From Inquilinus sp. KBS0705 (GTDB taxonomy: Bacteria; Bacteroidota; Bacteroidia; Sphingobacteriales; Sphingobacteriaceae): a stretch of DNA of 64,000 nucleotides. Location: the NCBI GenBank assembly GCA_005938025.2, contig VCCI02000001.1, positions 1,302,001 through 1,366,000 on the forward strand. The letters are read 5' to 3'. The position numbers were made by a program, and so were the translations under genes. Shown in pieces: positions 17,084-26,865 of this stretch. Position 1 is the first letter of the stretch; every line of letters starts with the position of its first letter. The notes beneath the pieces were generated by a model that was not told where the DNA came from, made no database searches, and worked only from the letters and a program-made list of their open reading frames with translations.

Positions 17084-19438
17084 TTACTCGCTTCGCAAAC
17101 TTTTTACCGGGTTTGCGAGCGCGGCTTTTAAAGTATTCAAACTAACCACCACCAGCGTCAGCAGTAATATCAACACACCTACAATGGTAAACATCCAAAT
17201 GCTTATGCTGATGTGGTAGGTATATTTTTGCAGCCAATTGTGCATAAGCCACCATGTGAGTGGTACGGCAATTACAAAAGCTACTAACACCATTATTAAA
17301 AACTCGGTTGATATCAGCATCAGCAGTTGTTGTACCGACGCGCCCATTACCTTGCGCACGCCAATTTCGCGGAAACGCTTTTCGATAGTAAAGGATGCCA
17401 GGCCGGCTAAACCGATACAGCATATAAATATGGCCAGGCCCGAGAATATATTGGTGATATGGCTGATCAGTTCTTCAGTGGCAAACTTTTTACCAAACTC
17501 CTGGTCTACAAACTGGTATTCGAACAGGTTTTTTGGGTTATACTTTTTAAAGATGCCCTCTAACGATGCTATAGCTTTTTGTGGAGCCACACCATCTTTT
17601 AGGCGTACGCTAACCATGGCCGATCCATTTGGGTTATAGTATACCATCAGCGGGTCAACCGGCGTAAATGGCGAATCCATTACAATATTATCTATTACCC
17701 CTATCACAGTGTATTTTTTGCCGTAACGCATTTCCATACCAATAGGGTTTTTAAGGTGCATGGCATCTACAGCAGCCTTGTTAAGCAGCATGGCCGACGA
17801 ATCGCCGGGGGTATTATTAAAATCGCGCCCCTGTAATATTTTAACACCCATTGTTTTGGTAAAGTCCACATCGGCATTCATGCCCGAAAAAATAATGCTC
17901 GCATCAGCAGGCTTACCCGCATAATCAGGCGAAGGCGATTTCCACCATATTTCGGTGATAGGCGATGAAGTGCGCGTGGTACTGCTTATTATGCCTGTAC
18001 CCAACAGCTCCTGTTTAATGGCCGAGTAATTTTTGTCAATATCTTCTGATGATGGTACCATTATCAGGTTATTGGGGTTATACCCTATTTTACGATCCTT
18101 AATGTGCTGTATTTGCTGGTAAACAATAATGGTTGCCGATATCAGCAATATCGACATTACAAACTGGCCGGTAACTAATACGCGCCTTGGCCATACCGCT
18201 TTTTTACCCGCGGCAAACGTGCCCTTAAGCACTTTAACCGGGTTAAACGATGACAGGTATAAAGCAGGATAACTACCCGCAACAATGCCGGTAAATATTA
18301 CAATACCAACAGACATCAGGATGAAAAAGGGCTCGAATGTATCCAGGTGCAGGTTTTTGTTAACTAATGAGTTAAACAAAGGCATCAGCAAATAAACAGT
18401 CGCTACCGAAAGTATAAAGGCAATAAGTGCCAATATTATAGATTCGAAGAAGAATTGTGTGATAAGTTGCCTTTTATCCGAACCTAATGTTTTGCGTATG
18501 CCCACTTCCTTTGCGCGTTTTTCGCTGCGGGCGGTGCTCAGGTTCATAAAGTTTACACAGGCTATTAATAATATGATGATGGCGATGACGCTAAATTGCT
18601 TTACATATTCTATCATCCCGCCTATGTTTTTACCATCCTTAAACTCGGCGTATAAATGCCATTTATCCATCGGGAAGGTAAAGTAGGTGCTTATTTTATC
18701 GTTTGGCGCGTGGTCATGCTTAACTTTATCTACATACCTGTCTACGGCCTTCATATTGGCATCGGGTGTGGTTTGTATAAACACCGTGTGTGATGAATTG
18801 TACCACTCTTTCATTCGGCCAACTAAATATGCAGACGAGTAATCAAACGGTGCAACAAAATCAAACTTAAAAGTAGAGTTGCCGGGAGGATCGGCAACTA
18901 CGGCGCTTATTTTATAATTTTCCTGGTTATCAATTTTAACTACTTTGTTTATCGGGTCGTTATCGCCAAAAAATGATTTTGCAGCCGATTGGGTAATTAC
19001 AATTGATTTAGGGTCTGCTAAAGCAGTAGCCGCGTTGCCCTTTACAAATTTCCAGCTAAACATTTTAAAAAACTGGTCGCTTACCTGGTACAGGTCTTTT
19101 TTAAGCTTGGTGTTGCCAACCTCAACCAGGTGCGATTCCTGATGTGAAGTAACTACCGTGCGTATTACCTGCGGGTTGCCACCCTCTAACGCTTTAGCAT
19201 AAGGGAAAGCCATGTTAGGGTCGGTAAATATGTTGTTCTTAAAGTCCCTTGTGGCCATCACCTGGTAAATGTTTTGGTGGTTGGCGTGGAACTTATCAAA
19301 CGACACTTCGTCCTTTACCCATAAAAAGATGTATATACTACAGGTGATACCTATGGTAAGGCCAAGTATATTGGTGATAGAGAAGCCCTTATTGCGTATA
19401 AGGTTCCTCCATGCGATCTTAAAATAATTTTTTATCAT
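17084..19438 (-). CDS. MacB/FtsX-type ABC transporter permease (double-length), array member 5
   Basis: 784 residues, the shortest complete member, starting MIKNYFKIAWRNL. Coupling motifs are KEVGIRKTLGS and REIGVRKVMGA; the tail is ALANPVKSLRSE. It has KWHLYAEFKDGKNIGGMIE before the second membrane block, so it belongs to the DGK-GG subgroup with 8429-10798, 24494-26851 and 26866-29241. It is 46 bp from the upstream permease and about 75 bp from the downstream one, with no recognisable conserved block in either gap, so it is co-transcribed in the first module. Confidence 0.95.
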   Translation of the reverse strand: MIKNYFKIAWRNLIRNKGFSITNILGLTIGITCSIYIFLWVKDEVSFDKFHANHQNIYQVMATRDFKNNIFTDPNMAFPYAKALEGGNPQVIRTVVTSHQESHLVEVGNTKLKKDLYQVSDQFFKMFSWKFVKGNAATALADPKSIVITQSAAKSFFGDNDPINKVVKIDNQENYKISAVVADPPGNSTFKFDFVAPFDYSSAYLVGRMKEWYNSSHTVFIQTTPDANMKAVDRYVDKVKHDHAPNDKISTYFTFPMDKWHLYAEFKDGKNIGGMIEYVKQFSVIAIIILLIACVNFMNLSTARSEKRAKEVGIRKTLGSDKRQLITQFFFESIILALIAFILSVATVYLLMPLFNSLVNKNLHLDTFEPFFILMSVGIVIFTGIVAGSYPALYLSSFNPVKVLKGTFAAGKKAVWPRRVLVTGQFVMSILLISATIIVYQQIQHIKDRKIGYNPNNLIMVPSSEDIDKNYSAIKQELLGTGIISSTTRTSSPITEIWWKSPSPDYAGKPADASIIFSGMNADVDFTKTMGVKILQGRDFNNTPGDSSAMLLNKAAVDAMHLKNPIGMEMRYGKKYTVIGVIDNIVMDSPFTPVDPLMVYYNPNGSAMVSVRLKDGVAPQKAIASLEGIFKKYNPKNLFEYQFVDQEFGKKFATEELISHITNIFSGLAIFICCIGLAGLASFTIEKRFREIGVRKVMGASVQQLLMLISTEFLIMVLVAFVIAVPLTWWLMHNWLQKYTYHISISIWMFTIVGVLILLLTLVVVSLNTLKAALANPVKSLRSE

Positions 19439-19484
19439 GACAATTGGTTTTAATAGTGTTTAATCGGCCCCTCCTAAGTGAGGC

Positions 19485-21887
19485 TTATTCGTTTCGCAAA
19501 CTATTTATCGGGTTAGCAATGGCAGCTTTTATAGCATGATAGCTAACCGTTAATACAGTAGTAAGCAGTGCTATAAAGGCGGCTGCAGCAAATACCCACC
19601 ACGATATGGTAATACGGTAAGCAAAATTTTGCAACCAGTTATGCATGGCCCACCAGGCAACCGGCGACGCTATGACAACCGATAATACCACCAGCCTTAA
19701 AAAATCTTTTGATACCAAAGTAGTAATGGCCGACAGGCTTGCACCCAAAACCTTGCGTATGCCAATCTCTTTGGTGCGTTGTTCTATAGTGAACGCTGCA
19801 AGGCCAAACAAGCCCAGTGTGGCCAGTAAAATAGTGATGTAGGTAAATGTGCTAAAGATAGACGCGAGCCTGTCCTCGGCCTTGTATTGCTTATTAAAGG
19901 CATCATCCATAAAGGTGTAGCTGAATGGGGTGTCGTTATCGTATTTCTTATAAAGGCTTTGAATATTGCTGATAAGGGATGGCAAATTGGTATGCGGTTT
20001 TATGCGCGCAAACAAATTGGCACCTACCCGGCTCCAGGCATTTAAAGTATCAGCCGCAACAAATAAACCAAGGGGTTCAATCGGGCTGTTTAACGCACTA
20101 AAGTTAAAATCCTTAACAACGCCCGTTACCAATATGCGCTGGTCGCCGTTTTTAAGGTATTGGCCTACCGGGTTGCCTGTTAGTTCAAATTTTTTAACGG
20201 CCTGCTCATTTAAAACCACTTTGCTTTCGCCTGCAATATCTGCATTAGGCAAGGGTGCATATTTCCATTTAAGGCCGAGGGTTGTAAGATAGTGCCTGTC
20301 TACCGACAAGGCGGAAAGCGCTATACTTTGATCTTTGGTTTTGCCCTCCATAAAATACATGTCGTAGCCGCCAAACATGGCATAGTGCGATGTAGCCACA
20401 TCAGTTACCCCTGCCAGCGCGTTAACATCCTTATTAAAGGCGGTATAGTTGTTGCCAAAGCTTTTACCAATAGGTATCATCACTACGTTCTCTCGGTTCA
20501 TGCCGGTATCTACATGGCGCATATAGTATAACTGGCGGTCAATTACAATACCGCAGATGATAAGCCCTACCGCAATGGCAAATTGCAAGGTGGTAAACAC
20601 CCTGCGTACGGCAGTACCGCCTGTTTGCCTGCTCATTTTACCCTTTAGCGTGATTACCAGTTTAAACGACGACAATATAACCGATGGATAAATACCTGCA
20701 ATTAAGGCTGTTAATAACAGTAAAGCAAATAATAAGGTTAATACCAGCGGACTGTATAAAAACGAATTATCTATCTTAAGATCGAGCAGGTTTAAAAACC
20801 AGGGCTTAAACATATAGCAAAGCAAGTAACCCAAAACAAACGCCAGGCAACTGTACAAGCCCGACTCGACATAAAACTGTGCAGCGATGCTTTTACGGCT
20901 GGCACCCGATACTTTACGCACCCCTACCTCTTTAGCGCGTAGTGTAGCCCTTGCGGTTGTTAAACTCATGTAGTTAACCAGCGCCAGCAATAATATCAGC
21001 ACGGCAACCAACGGGAATATTTTTAGGTATTTAATGTTAGAGGAATCGCCAAAGTTGTTGTGCAGATGTAAGTCGGTTATAGACGATAATTTGAAGTGGG
21101 TCTCGTAACCATGTTCGGCTTTTTCTTTTTTGCTGACCATAGCCTGCAAGCCGTGAACTAACCTTGCGGTATCTGCATTGTTTTTTGTTAACAGGTACAA
21201 GCTGAACGAACCCGGGCCAAGTTCCTGCTGGCCTGTGTATAATTTGGCCTCTTTAGTAGCCATTAAACTGCTTACCGATGCTATAAAACTATACTCGATA
21301 GATGAATTTGAAGGGTTATTTTCGGCCACCCCGGTTACCTGGTAGTTATAGGCGCTATCGGTACGTAGGGTAATAGTTTTACCTATAGGGTCGCTGTCGC
21401 CAAAGTACTTTTTGGCCATATCCTGGGATATAACAACCGAAAAAGGACTTGCCAGCGCGGTTTGCCTATCGCCAGAGAGCAGTTTAAACGAGAAAAAGTT
21501 GAAAAAGCCCGGGTCGGCAAATAATAAATTCTTTTCTATAAACTTAGCATTAGGGCTTAGCGGGTTATTTACACTTACCGGTTTAAAATAGCTAAGCGTG
21601 CGCATATAATCCTGCACGGCAGGCTGTGCCTCTTTAACTAAGGGCCCTGCAGCAAGGCTCATGTAATCCATATTCATGGTCTTGCCGCCCATTTTTATGC
21701 TGGCCTGTAGTTTATACATACGCTTAGCATTGGCATGGAACCGGTCGTACGTCATCTCGTGGGTAACGTACAACATTATCATTATACAAACCGCCAGGCC
21801 AACTGCCAGCCCTGTAATATTGATGGCACTATAAAGCTTTTGCTTTTGCAGGTTGCGCAGCGCTATTTTAAGATAATTTTTAAACAT
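19485..21887 (-). CDS. MacB/FtsX-type ABC transporter permease (double-length), array member 4
   Basis: 800 residues from ATG at 21887 (MFKNYLKIALRNL). The longer in-frame start at 21947 would read through the heptad repeat at 21901-21973 and is unlikely. Coupling motifs are KEVGVRKVSGA and KEIGIRKVLGA. The tail is the most divergent of the set, AIANPINSLRNE, keeping NP, SL and the final E. It has DLHLHNNFGD before the second membrane block. It is part of the first module, between permeases 21977-24364 and 17084-19438. Confidence 0.94.
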   Translation of the reverse strand: MFKNYLKIALRNLQKQKLYSAINITGLAVGLAVCIMIMLYVTHEMTYDRFHANAKRMYKLQASIKMGGKTMNMDYMSLAAGPLVKEAQPAVQDYMRTLSYFKPVSVNNPLSPNAKFIEKNLLFADPGFFNFFSFKLLSGDRQTALASPFSVVISQDMAKKYFGDSDPIGKTITLRTDSAYNYQVTGVAENNPSNSSIEYSFIASVSSLMATKEAKLYTGQQELGPGSFSLYLLTKNNADTARLVHGLQAMVSKKEKAEHGYETHFKLSSITDLHLHNNFGDSSNIKYLKIFPLVAVLILLLALVNYMSLTTARATLRAKEVGVRKVSGASRKSIAAQFYVESGLYSCLAFVLGYLLCYMFKPWFLNLLDLKIDNSFLYSPLVLTLLFALLLLTALIAGIYPSVILSSFKLVITLKGKMSRQTGGTAVRRVFTTLQFAIAVGLIICGIVIDRQLYYMRHVDTGMNRENVVMIPIGKSFGNNYTAFNKDVNALAGVTDVATSHYAMFGGYDMYFMEGKTKDQSIALSALSVDRHYLTTLGLKWKYAPLPNADIAGESKVVLNEQAVKKFELTGNPVGQYLKNGDQRILVTGVVKDFNFSALNSPIEPLGLFVAADTLNAWSRVGANLFARIKPHTNLPSLISNIQSLYKKYDNDTPFSYTFMDDAFNKQYKAEDRLASIFSTFTYITILLATLGLFGLAAFTIEQRTKEIGIRKVLGASLSAITTLVSKDFLRLVVLSVVIASPVAWWAMHNWLQNFAYRITISWWVFAAAAFIALLTTVLTVSYHAIKAAIANPINSLRNE

Positions 21888-21900
21888 GCCCTTTATTGTT

Positions 21901-21973
21901 TGTCCATAGACCATTGTCGATAGTCCATAGTATTTATAAATCACCATCGACTATGGTCTATAGACGATGGACT
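21901..21973. repeat. Heptad-type inverted repeat between permeases 3 and 4
   Basis: The left side is four 7-base units TGTCCAT-AGACCAT-TGTCGAT-AGTCCAT (21901-21928). The right side, read on the other strand, is AGTCCAT-CGTCTAT-AGACCAT-AGTCGAT. Pairing is about 20 of 28. There is no T-run. It lies just before the start of permease 4 inside the first module. Confidence 0.7.
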
Positions 21974-21976
21974 AAA

Positions 21977-24364
21977 TTACTCACTCCGTAAACTCTTCAC
22001 TGGGTTCGCCAATGCCGCCTTAACAGATTGTATGCTGATAGTAGCCAGCGCTATAAAAGTGGCGCCACCTCCTGCTATCAGGAAAACCATCCAGCCGATG
22101 TTTATTTTGTAGGCGTAATCCTGCAGCCAGCCACTCATGGCATACCAGGCAACGGGCACAGCTATTATAATGGCAAGTACTATCAGTATCATAAATTCAG
22201 TAGCCAGCAAGCCGATGATCTTGGCAACACTTGCGCCAAGCACTTTGCGTATACCTATCTCGCGCGTTTTAACTTGTGCCGAATAAGTGGCAAGGCCAAA
22301 TAAGCCTAAGCAGGATATGATGATAGCGATAGCCGAAAACATGTTGAATAAAGTGCCCTGGCGCTGGTCATCAGTATAAAGCTTATTATAGCTTTCATCT
22401 AAAAAAGTGTAGGTAAAAGGCACATCGTTATTGTATTGTTTCCAAACAGTTTGCGCGGCAGCTATAGCCTGTTGCGCACCCTGCCCGGTAGTTTTAATAT
22501 ATAATTTCCAGCATCTGTCGGGGTTGTACTGAAACACTATTGGTTCTATTTTTTTATGGATGGTAGTAAAGTGAAAATCTTTCACAACACCAATAATAGT
22601 TCCGTTGATGGTTTGTACGCGCAGCCTTTTACCTATCGGGTCTTTTAAACCCATTTCATGCACTGCCGTTTCGTTAATAATAAAGTGGGCCGAATCGGCA
22701 ACAGCGCCGGTAAAGTTCGCCCCGCTTACTAACTTCATTTTAAAGAAGCCAAGCATATCCTTATCCCCATATACCTGGTTAAACCACATATTTGAATTTG
22801 CCGGCTTGCCATCCCAATCATTATCACCGGTAGAGCTGCCGCCTGTGATTATATCGCGACTGATGCGTGTAACCGCTGTTATTGCCGGTGATTTTACAAG
22901 CTCGGCTTTTGCAGCATCAAAATGTTTAACCATATCATCGCGCATGGTGAATGCCAGCACGTTCTCTTTATCGTACCCCAAATTTTTATGGCGTATATAG
23001 CTTAGCTGATTGCTGATAACTAATGTACCGATGATGAGTATGATAGATATGGCAAATTGCAGCACCACCAACACCCTGCGGAATGCCGCGTTACCTATTC
23101 CCACGGTTATTTTACCCTTTAAAGCCTTCAATGGTTCAAAAGATGATAAAAGCAAGGCTGGATATATACTTGATGCGGCTAATGTACCTATCATGGTAAG
23201 CCCTATGCTTAGCCAAATATTGTAGCTGCTTAAGCTAAACGTTAATTGCTTGCCCGAAAACTGGTTGTAATAAGGTAATAGCACAAACATTAGCAGCAAA
23301 GCAAATATGGCCGCTATGCCAAACAGCAAGGCGGTCTCTACCATAAACTGCATGAACAACTGGAATTTGCCTGCTCCTATAATTTTACGCATGCTTACCT
23401 CTTTGGCACGCAGCATAGATCGCGCTGTTGAAAGGTTTACATAGTTAATACATGCGATGATCAATATCATTAAAGCCACTATAGCAAATGTGCGTACGGT
23501 AGAGAAACCGCCATCGGTACCATCTGCCTGGTACAGGTGCATTTTTAGCAAGGGTTGTGTTAAGTAGGGCACCGGTGCATCTTCAGGCTTTTGGCGCTCG
23601 TGTATGGCTTGTAACTTTTTCTCTAAAACGGTAGTGTTTACCTCTCCTTTAACCAACAAGTAGGTTTGAAACGCGAAGGCGCTCCAGTCTGCATCCATAG
23701 ATGATACCACATTTTTACCGTCGTAGCTGGTCTTCCTTTTTACATAGGCCAGGTAGTTGAAGCGAGACATGGGCAACAATACATGGTATTTAAAGCTGGA
23801 GTTTTCAGGATAATCTGCAATTACTCCGGTTACTTTGCATTGCTCGTTTTGCCCCATCATTACTACTTTACCAATGGGGTCCTCATTGCCAAAATACCTT
23901 TTAGCGGTCGATTGGGTAATAACCAAAGAGTTGTTGTCAGGGAAAGGGTTACGTTTATCGCCCTGTATCAGGTTAAAATCAAACACCGTAAAGTACGAAG
24001 GATCTGTAAAGGCAAAGTTGTCTTCATAAAACACTTTGTCTTTGTATTTAAAAGGGGCGCTGCCAATATTCATAATGCGCACGCCATCCTTCACTTCAGG
24101 TATCTCGGCCTTAGCAAATGTTGCTACCGGAGCAATTATATTATTAAAAATTTGTTTACTGATACCGGTACCGGCAACAATGCCCACCTTGTATATATGT
24201 TTGGCGTTTTTGTTGTTACTGTCAAAGCTCAGTTCGTCCTGCACCCAAAGCAGCATAAACAGGCCTACAACAAGGCCCACGGTAAGGCCTGCTACATTAA
24301 TGGTGGCATAAAACTTATTACCTAATATGTTTCGCCAAGCCGTTTTTAAATAGTTCCTTATCAT
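21977..24364 (-). CDS. MacB/FtsX-type ABC transporter permease (double-length), array member 3
   Basis: 795 residues, starting MIRNYLKTAWRNI. Coupling motifs are KEVSMRKIIGAGK (N-half, resembling member 14603-17008) and REIGIRKVLGA (C-half); the tail is ALANPVKSLRSE. Before the second membrane block it reads LLKMHLYQADGTDGG. Its second periplasmic domain has a DNDWDGKP stretch comparable to GADWDGKA in 14603-17008, further supporting that pairing. A gap of 129 bp to the upstream permease holds the CTA heptad tract at 24396-24461, and the gap downstream holds an inverted repeat. Confidence 0.95.
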   Translation of the reverse strand: MIRNYLKTAWRNILGNKFYATINVAGLTVGLVVGLFMLLWVQDELSFDSNNKNAKHIYKVGIVAGTGISKQIFNNIIAPVATFAKAEIPEVKDGVRIMNIGSAPFKYKDKVFYEDNFAFTDPSYFTVFDFNLIQGDKRNPFPDNNSLVITQSTAKRYFGNEDPIGKVVMMGQNEQCKVTGVIADYPENSSFKYHVLLPMSRFNYLAYVKRKTSYDGKNVVSSMDADWSAFAFQTYLLVKGEVNTTVLEKKLQAIHERQKPEDAPVPYLTQPLLKMHLYQADGTDGGFSTVRTFAIVALMILIIACINYVNLSTARSMLRAKEVSMRKIIGAGKFQLFMQFMVETALLFGIAAIFALLLMFVLLPYYNQFSGKQLTFSLSSYNIWLSIGLTMIGTLAASSIYPALLLSSFEPLKALKGKITVGIGNAAFRRVLVVLQFAISIILIIGTLVISNQLSYIRHKNLGYDKENVLAFTMRDDMVKHFDAAKAELVKSPAITAVTRISRDIITGGSSTGDNDWDGKPANSNMWFNQVYGDKDMLGFFKMKLVSGANFTGAVADSAHFIINETAVHEMGLKDPIGKRLRVQTINGTIIGVVKDFHFTTIHKKIEPIVFQYNPDRCWKLYIKTTGQGAQQAIAAAQTVWKQYNNDVPFTYTFLDESYNKLYTDDQRQGTLFNMFSAIAIIISCLGLFGLATYSAQVKTREIGIRKVLGASVAKIIGLLATEFMILIVLAIIIAVPVAWYAMSGWLQDYAYKINIGWMVFLIAGGGATFIALATISIQSVKAALANPVKSLRSE

Positions 24365-24395
24365 GATATTTATTTTAATACACCAACTGTAAACT

Positions 24396-24461
24396 CTAAT
24401 TCTAAATGCTAAATTCTAAACCCTAAATTCTAAACGCTAACCTCTAAAATCCTAAACCCTA
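24396..24461. repeat. Telomere-like degenerate heptad tract
   Basis: Ten CTA triplets start at 24396, 24402, 24409, 24416, 24423, 24430, 24437, 24444, 24452 and 24459, a step of seven bases with only two one-base slips. Units look like AATTCTA or AACCCTA. It has no complementary arm within the gap. It lies between permeases 2 and 3; the function is unknown. Confidence 0.8.
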
Positions 24462-24493
24462 AACGGGTAAGTATTACTCACTATCTCCATTCA

Positions 24494-26851
24494 CTATTCA
24501 CTGCGCAAACTCTTCACGGGGTTTGTTAAGGCTGCTTTTACAGCCTGGAAACTAACTGTTACGATAGAGAGCAGCGTAGTTAAGAATGCCGCGCTGGCAA
24601 ACACCCAAATTCGTATATCAACTCTGTAGGTATAACCTTGTAACCATTGGTGCATACCATACCACGCTAATGGCGTAGCCACAATAAAAGATATAGCTAC
24701 CAGTTTCAGGAAATCTTTTGAAAGCATTGATGTAATGCCAAATACCGATGCCCCTAAAACCTTGCGCACGCCAATTTCTTTAATGCGGTTTTGCGCCATA
24801 TAAGTGGCCAGGCCAAATAAACCAAGGCACGAAATAAATATAGTTAAGCCGGCAAACAGCGATGCTAACACACCTATACGCTGCTCATCCTGGAATTTTC
24901 TACTATATTCTTCATCTACAAATTGGTATTCGTATGGGTATTCGGAATTGAATTTCTTAAACACGGCCTCGGCCAGCTTAAGGTTTTGAGCCGTTGTGTT
25001 TTTATCATTGAGCTTATAATGCACCACATTGAACCACGATTTTGGGCCCTGTATGATCATGGACTTAACCGGCTCGTATGGCGATTGCAGTATAAAATCT
25101 TTTACAATACCTACTATAGTTAATTTGGTATCGCCACGCCTTACAATTTGGCCAATTGGGTTTTTAAATCCCATTACTTTAAGTGCGGCCTCATTCAATA
25201 ATATCGAAAGCGAATCGGCAGGGTAATTAACCGGGTCTATATCACGGCCCTGTATTATTTTTAGCCCCATTGTTTTGGTAAAGCTGCCATCGGTGTTAAA
25301 CACGTTAAAGTCCAGTTTCTCGTTTTGGTTTTTACCTGCCCAGTTGTAATCCCACGAATCGCTCCAGCCTTGGGTAATTGGAGCGCTGGTTTTGGTTACG
25401 GCTGTAGCCGCGCCGCTGTTTAATAGTTCGTTGCGTATAAGCGCATAATTCTTGTCGATAGTACCCGACATGGTGGTATATACCAGGTTATTCTTTTTGT
25501 AACCGGTATCGCGTTTTTGTGCGTAGTCCAGTTGCTCTCGTACAATTATGGTACTGATAATAAGCACAATGGCGAAGGTGAATTGCGTAACCACCAATAT
25601 TTTACGCGGCGATATAGCTGCATTAGCCATTTTAAATGTGCCTTTTAAAACCTTTACAGGTGCAAATGCCGACAGGTATAATGCAGGGTAACTGCCCGCC
25701 ACTAAGCCCGTAAACAGTATAAATGAAACTACTATCAGCCAAAACACCGGATTAATAAATGGCAAAAACAAATGCTTTTGGGTAAGATCATTAAAAGACG
25801 GCAAAGCTGCCTGCACAACAAACAAGGCTATCACACCTGCTATTAACGCAATAAGTATAGATTCACCCATAAACTGCGCTATCAGGCTTGTTTTTGATGC
25901 GCCTACCACCTTACGTATACCCACCTCTTTCGCCCTTTTCTCGCTGCGTGCGGTGCTCAGGTTCATAAAGTTGATACAGGCTATAAGCAGTATAAATGCA
26001 GCTATTATGCTAAACAATCTAACCGTCTCAATCTTTCCGCCAACTATTTTGCCATTCTCGAATTTTGAATATAAGCGCCACTTAGTTATGGGGTGTACAA
26101 AAACATCAATATCCTTTATATCCGAGTGCGAGCGGGTAATGTTTTTAACTCGTTTATCAAAAAATTCTTCGTTAACACCTTGTTTTAGTAAAATGTAGGT
26201 TTGTAACTGGTTATTGCCCCAATTCTTTTCGTCGTTACCATACAGTTTTTCGGTGTATGAGTAAGGCAAAATATATTCAAAATCAAAGCTTGTGTTGTTA
26301 GGCAAGTCTTTCATTACACCTGTAACCGTAAACATATCCACGCTATCCAGCTTCACCGTTTTGCCCATTGCATCCTCATTGCCGAAAAGCTTCTTCGACA
26401 TTTTTTCGGTAATGACTATGTTCTTCATGTCATTTATTGCTGTCTTAGGGTTCCCTTTAAGTAACGGGAATGAAAACATGGTCAGAAAATCGGGATCGGT
26501 AACTATTCCCTGAATATTTAAATGTTTATCGCCTACCGTGAACAAAAAATTAGAACTGTTAACACGCGTAGTTTGTTCAACCTGCGGATAATCCTGTTTA
26601 AGGGCTTTCATCATTGGCTTGGGTGTAGTACCCCAGCACCAAAGCTTACCATCAAAAACCGAGCGGTTATACATCTGGTAAAGCCGGTCCTTTTTCTCAT
26701 GAAACTGATCGTAACTAACCTCGTTTTGCACCCAAAGCAAAATAAGCGCCGCGCTGGCCATACCTACTGCCAAGCCAGCAATGTTTATACTGGTGAAGCC
26801 CTTGTTTTTTAACAAGTTGCGCCAAGTTATTTTTATGTAATTCTTAAACAT
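24494..26851 (-). CDS. MacB/FtsX-type ABC transporter permease (double-length), array member 2
   Basis: 785 residues, starting MFKNYIKITWRNL. Coupling motifs are KEVGIRKVVGA and KEIGVRKVLGA; the tail is ALTNPVKSLRSE. It has KWRLYSKFENGKIVGGKIE before the second membrane block (DGK-GG subgroup). It starts only 14 bp after the stop of permease 26866-29241, so translation of the two is probably coupled. The gap behind it contains the CTA heptad tract but no conserved activating block. Confidence 0.95.
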   Translation of the reverse strand: MFKNYIKITWRNLLKNKGFTSINIAGLAVGMASAALILLWVQNEVSYDQFHEKKDRLYQMYNRSVFDGKLWCWGTTPKPMMKALKQDYPQVEQTTRVNSSNFLFTVGDKHLNIQGIVTDPDFLTMFSFPLLKGNPKTAINDMKNIVITEKMSKKLFGNEDAMGKTVKLDSVDMFTVTGVMKDLPNNTSFDFEYILPYSYTEKLYGNDEKNWGNNQLQTYILLKQGVNEEFFDKRVKNITRSHSDIKDIDVFVHPITKWRLYSKFENGKIVGGKIETVRLFSIIAAFILLIACINFMNLSTARSEKRAKEVGIRKVVGASKTSLIAQFMGESILIALIAGVIALFVVQAALPSFNDLTQKHLFLPFINPVFWLIVVSFILFTGLVAGSYPALYLSAFAPVKVLKGTFKMANAAISPRKILVVTQFTFAIVLIISTIIVREQLDYAQKRDTGYKKNNLVYTTMSGTIDKNYALIRNELLNSGAATAVTKTSAPITQGWSDSWDYNWAGKNQNEKLDFNVFNTDGSFTKTMGLKIIQGRDIDPVNYPADSLSILLNEAALKVMGFKNPIGQIVRRGDTKLTIVGIVKDFILQSPYEPVKSMIIQGPKSWFNVVHYKLNDKNTTAQNLKLAEAVFKKFNSEYPYEYQFVDEEYSRKFQDEQRIGVLASLFAGLTIFISCLGLFGLATYMAQNRIKEIGVRKVLGASVFGITSMLSKDFLKLVAISFIVATPLAWYGMHQWLQGYTYRVDIRIWVFASAAFLTTLLSIVTVSFQAVKAALTNPVKSLRSE

Positions 26852-26865
26852 CGTATTAGTTTATA

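Noticed and set aside
21888-21947. Longer start for array member 4 at 21947
   Set aside because: The extension would be translated from the heptad repeat, whereas all sisters begin at the equivalent of 21887.
24396-24461. A CRISPR array or eukaryotic telomere in the heptad tract
   Set aside because: The period is 7 bases with no spacers, units are degenerate, and the tract is inside a bacterial operon. It is not a CRISPR array or a chromosome end.
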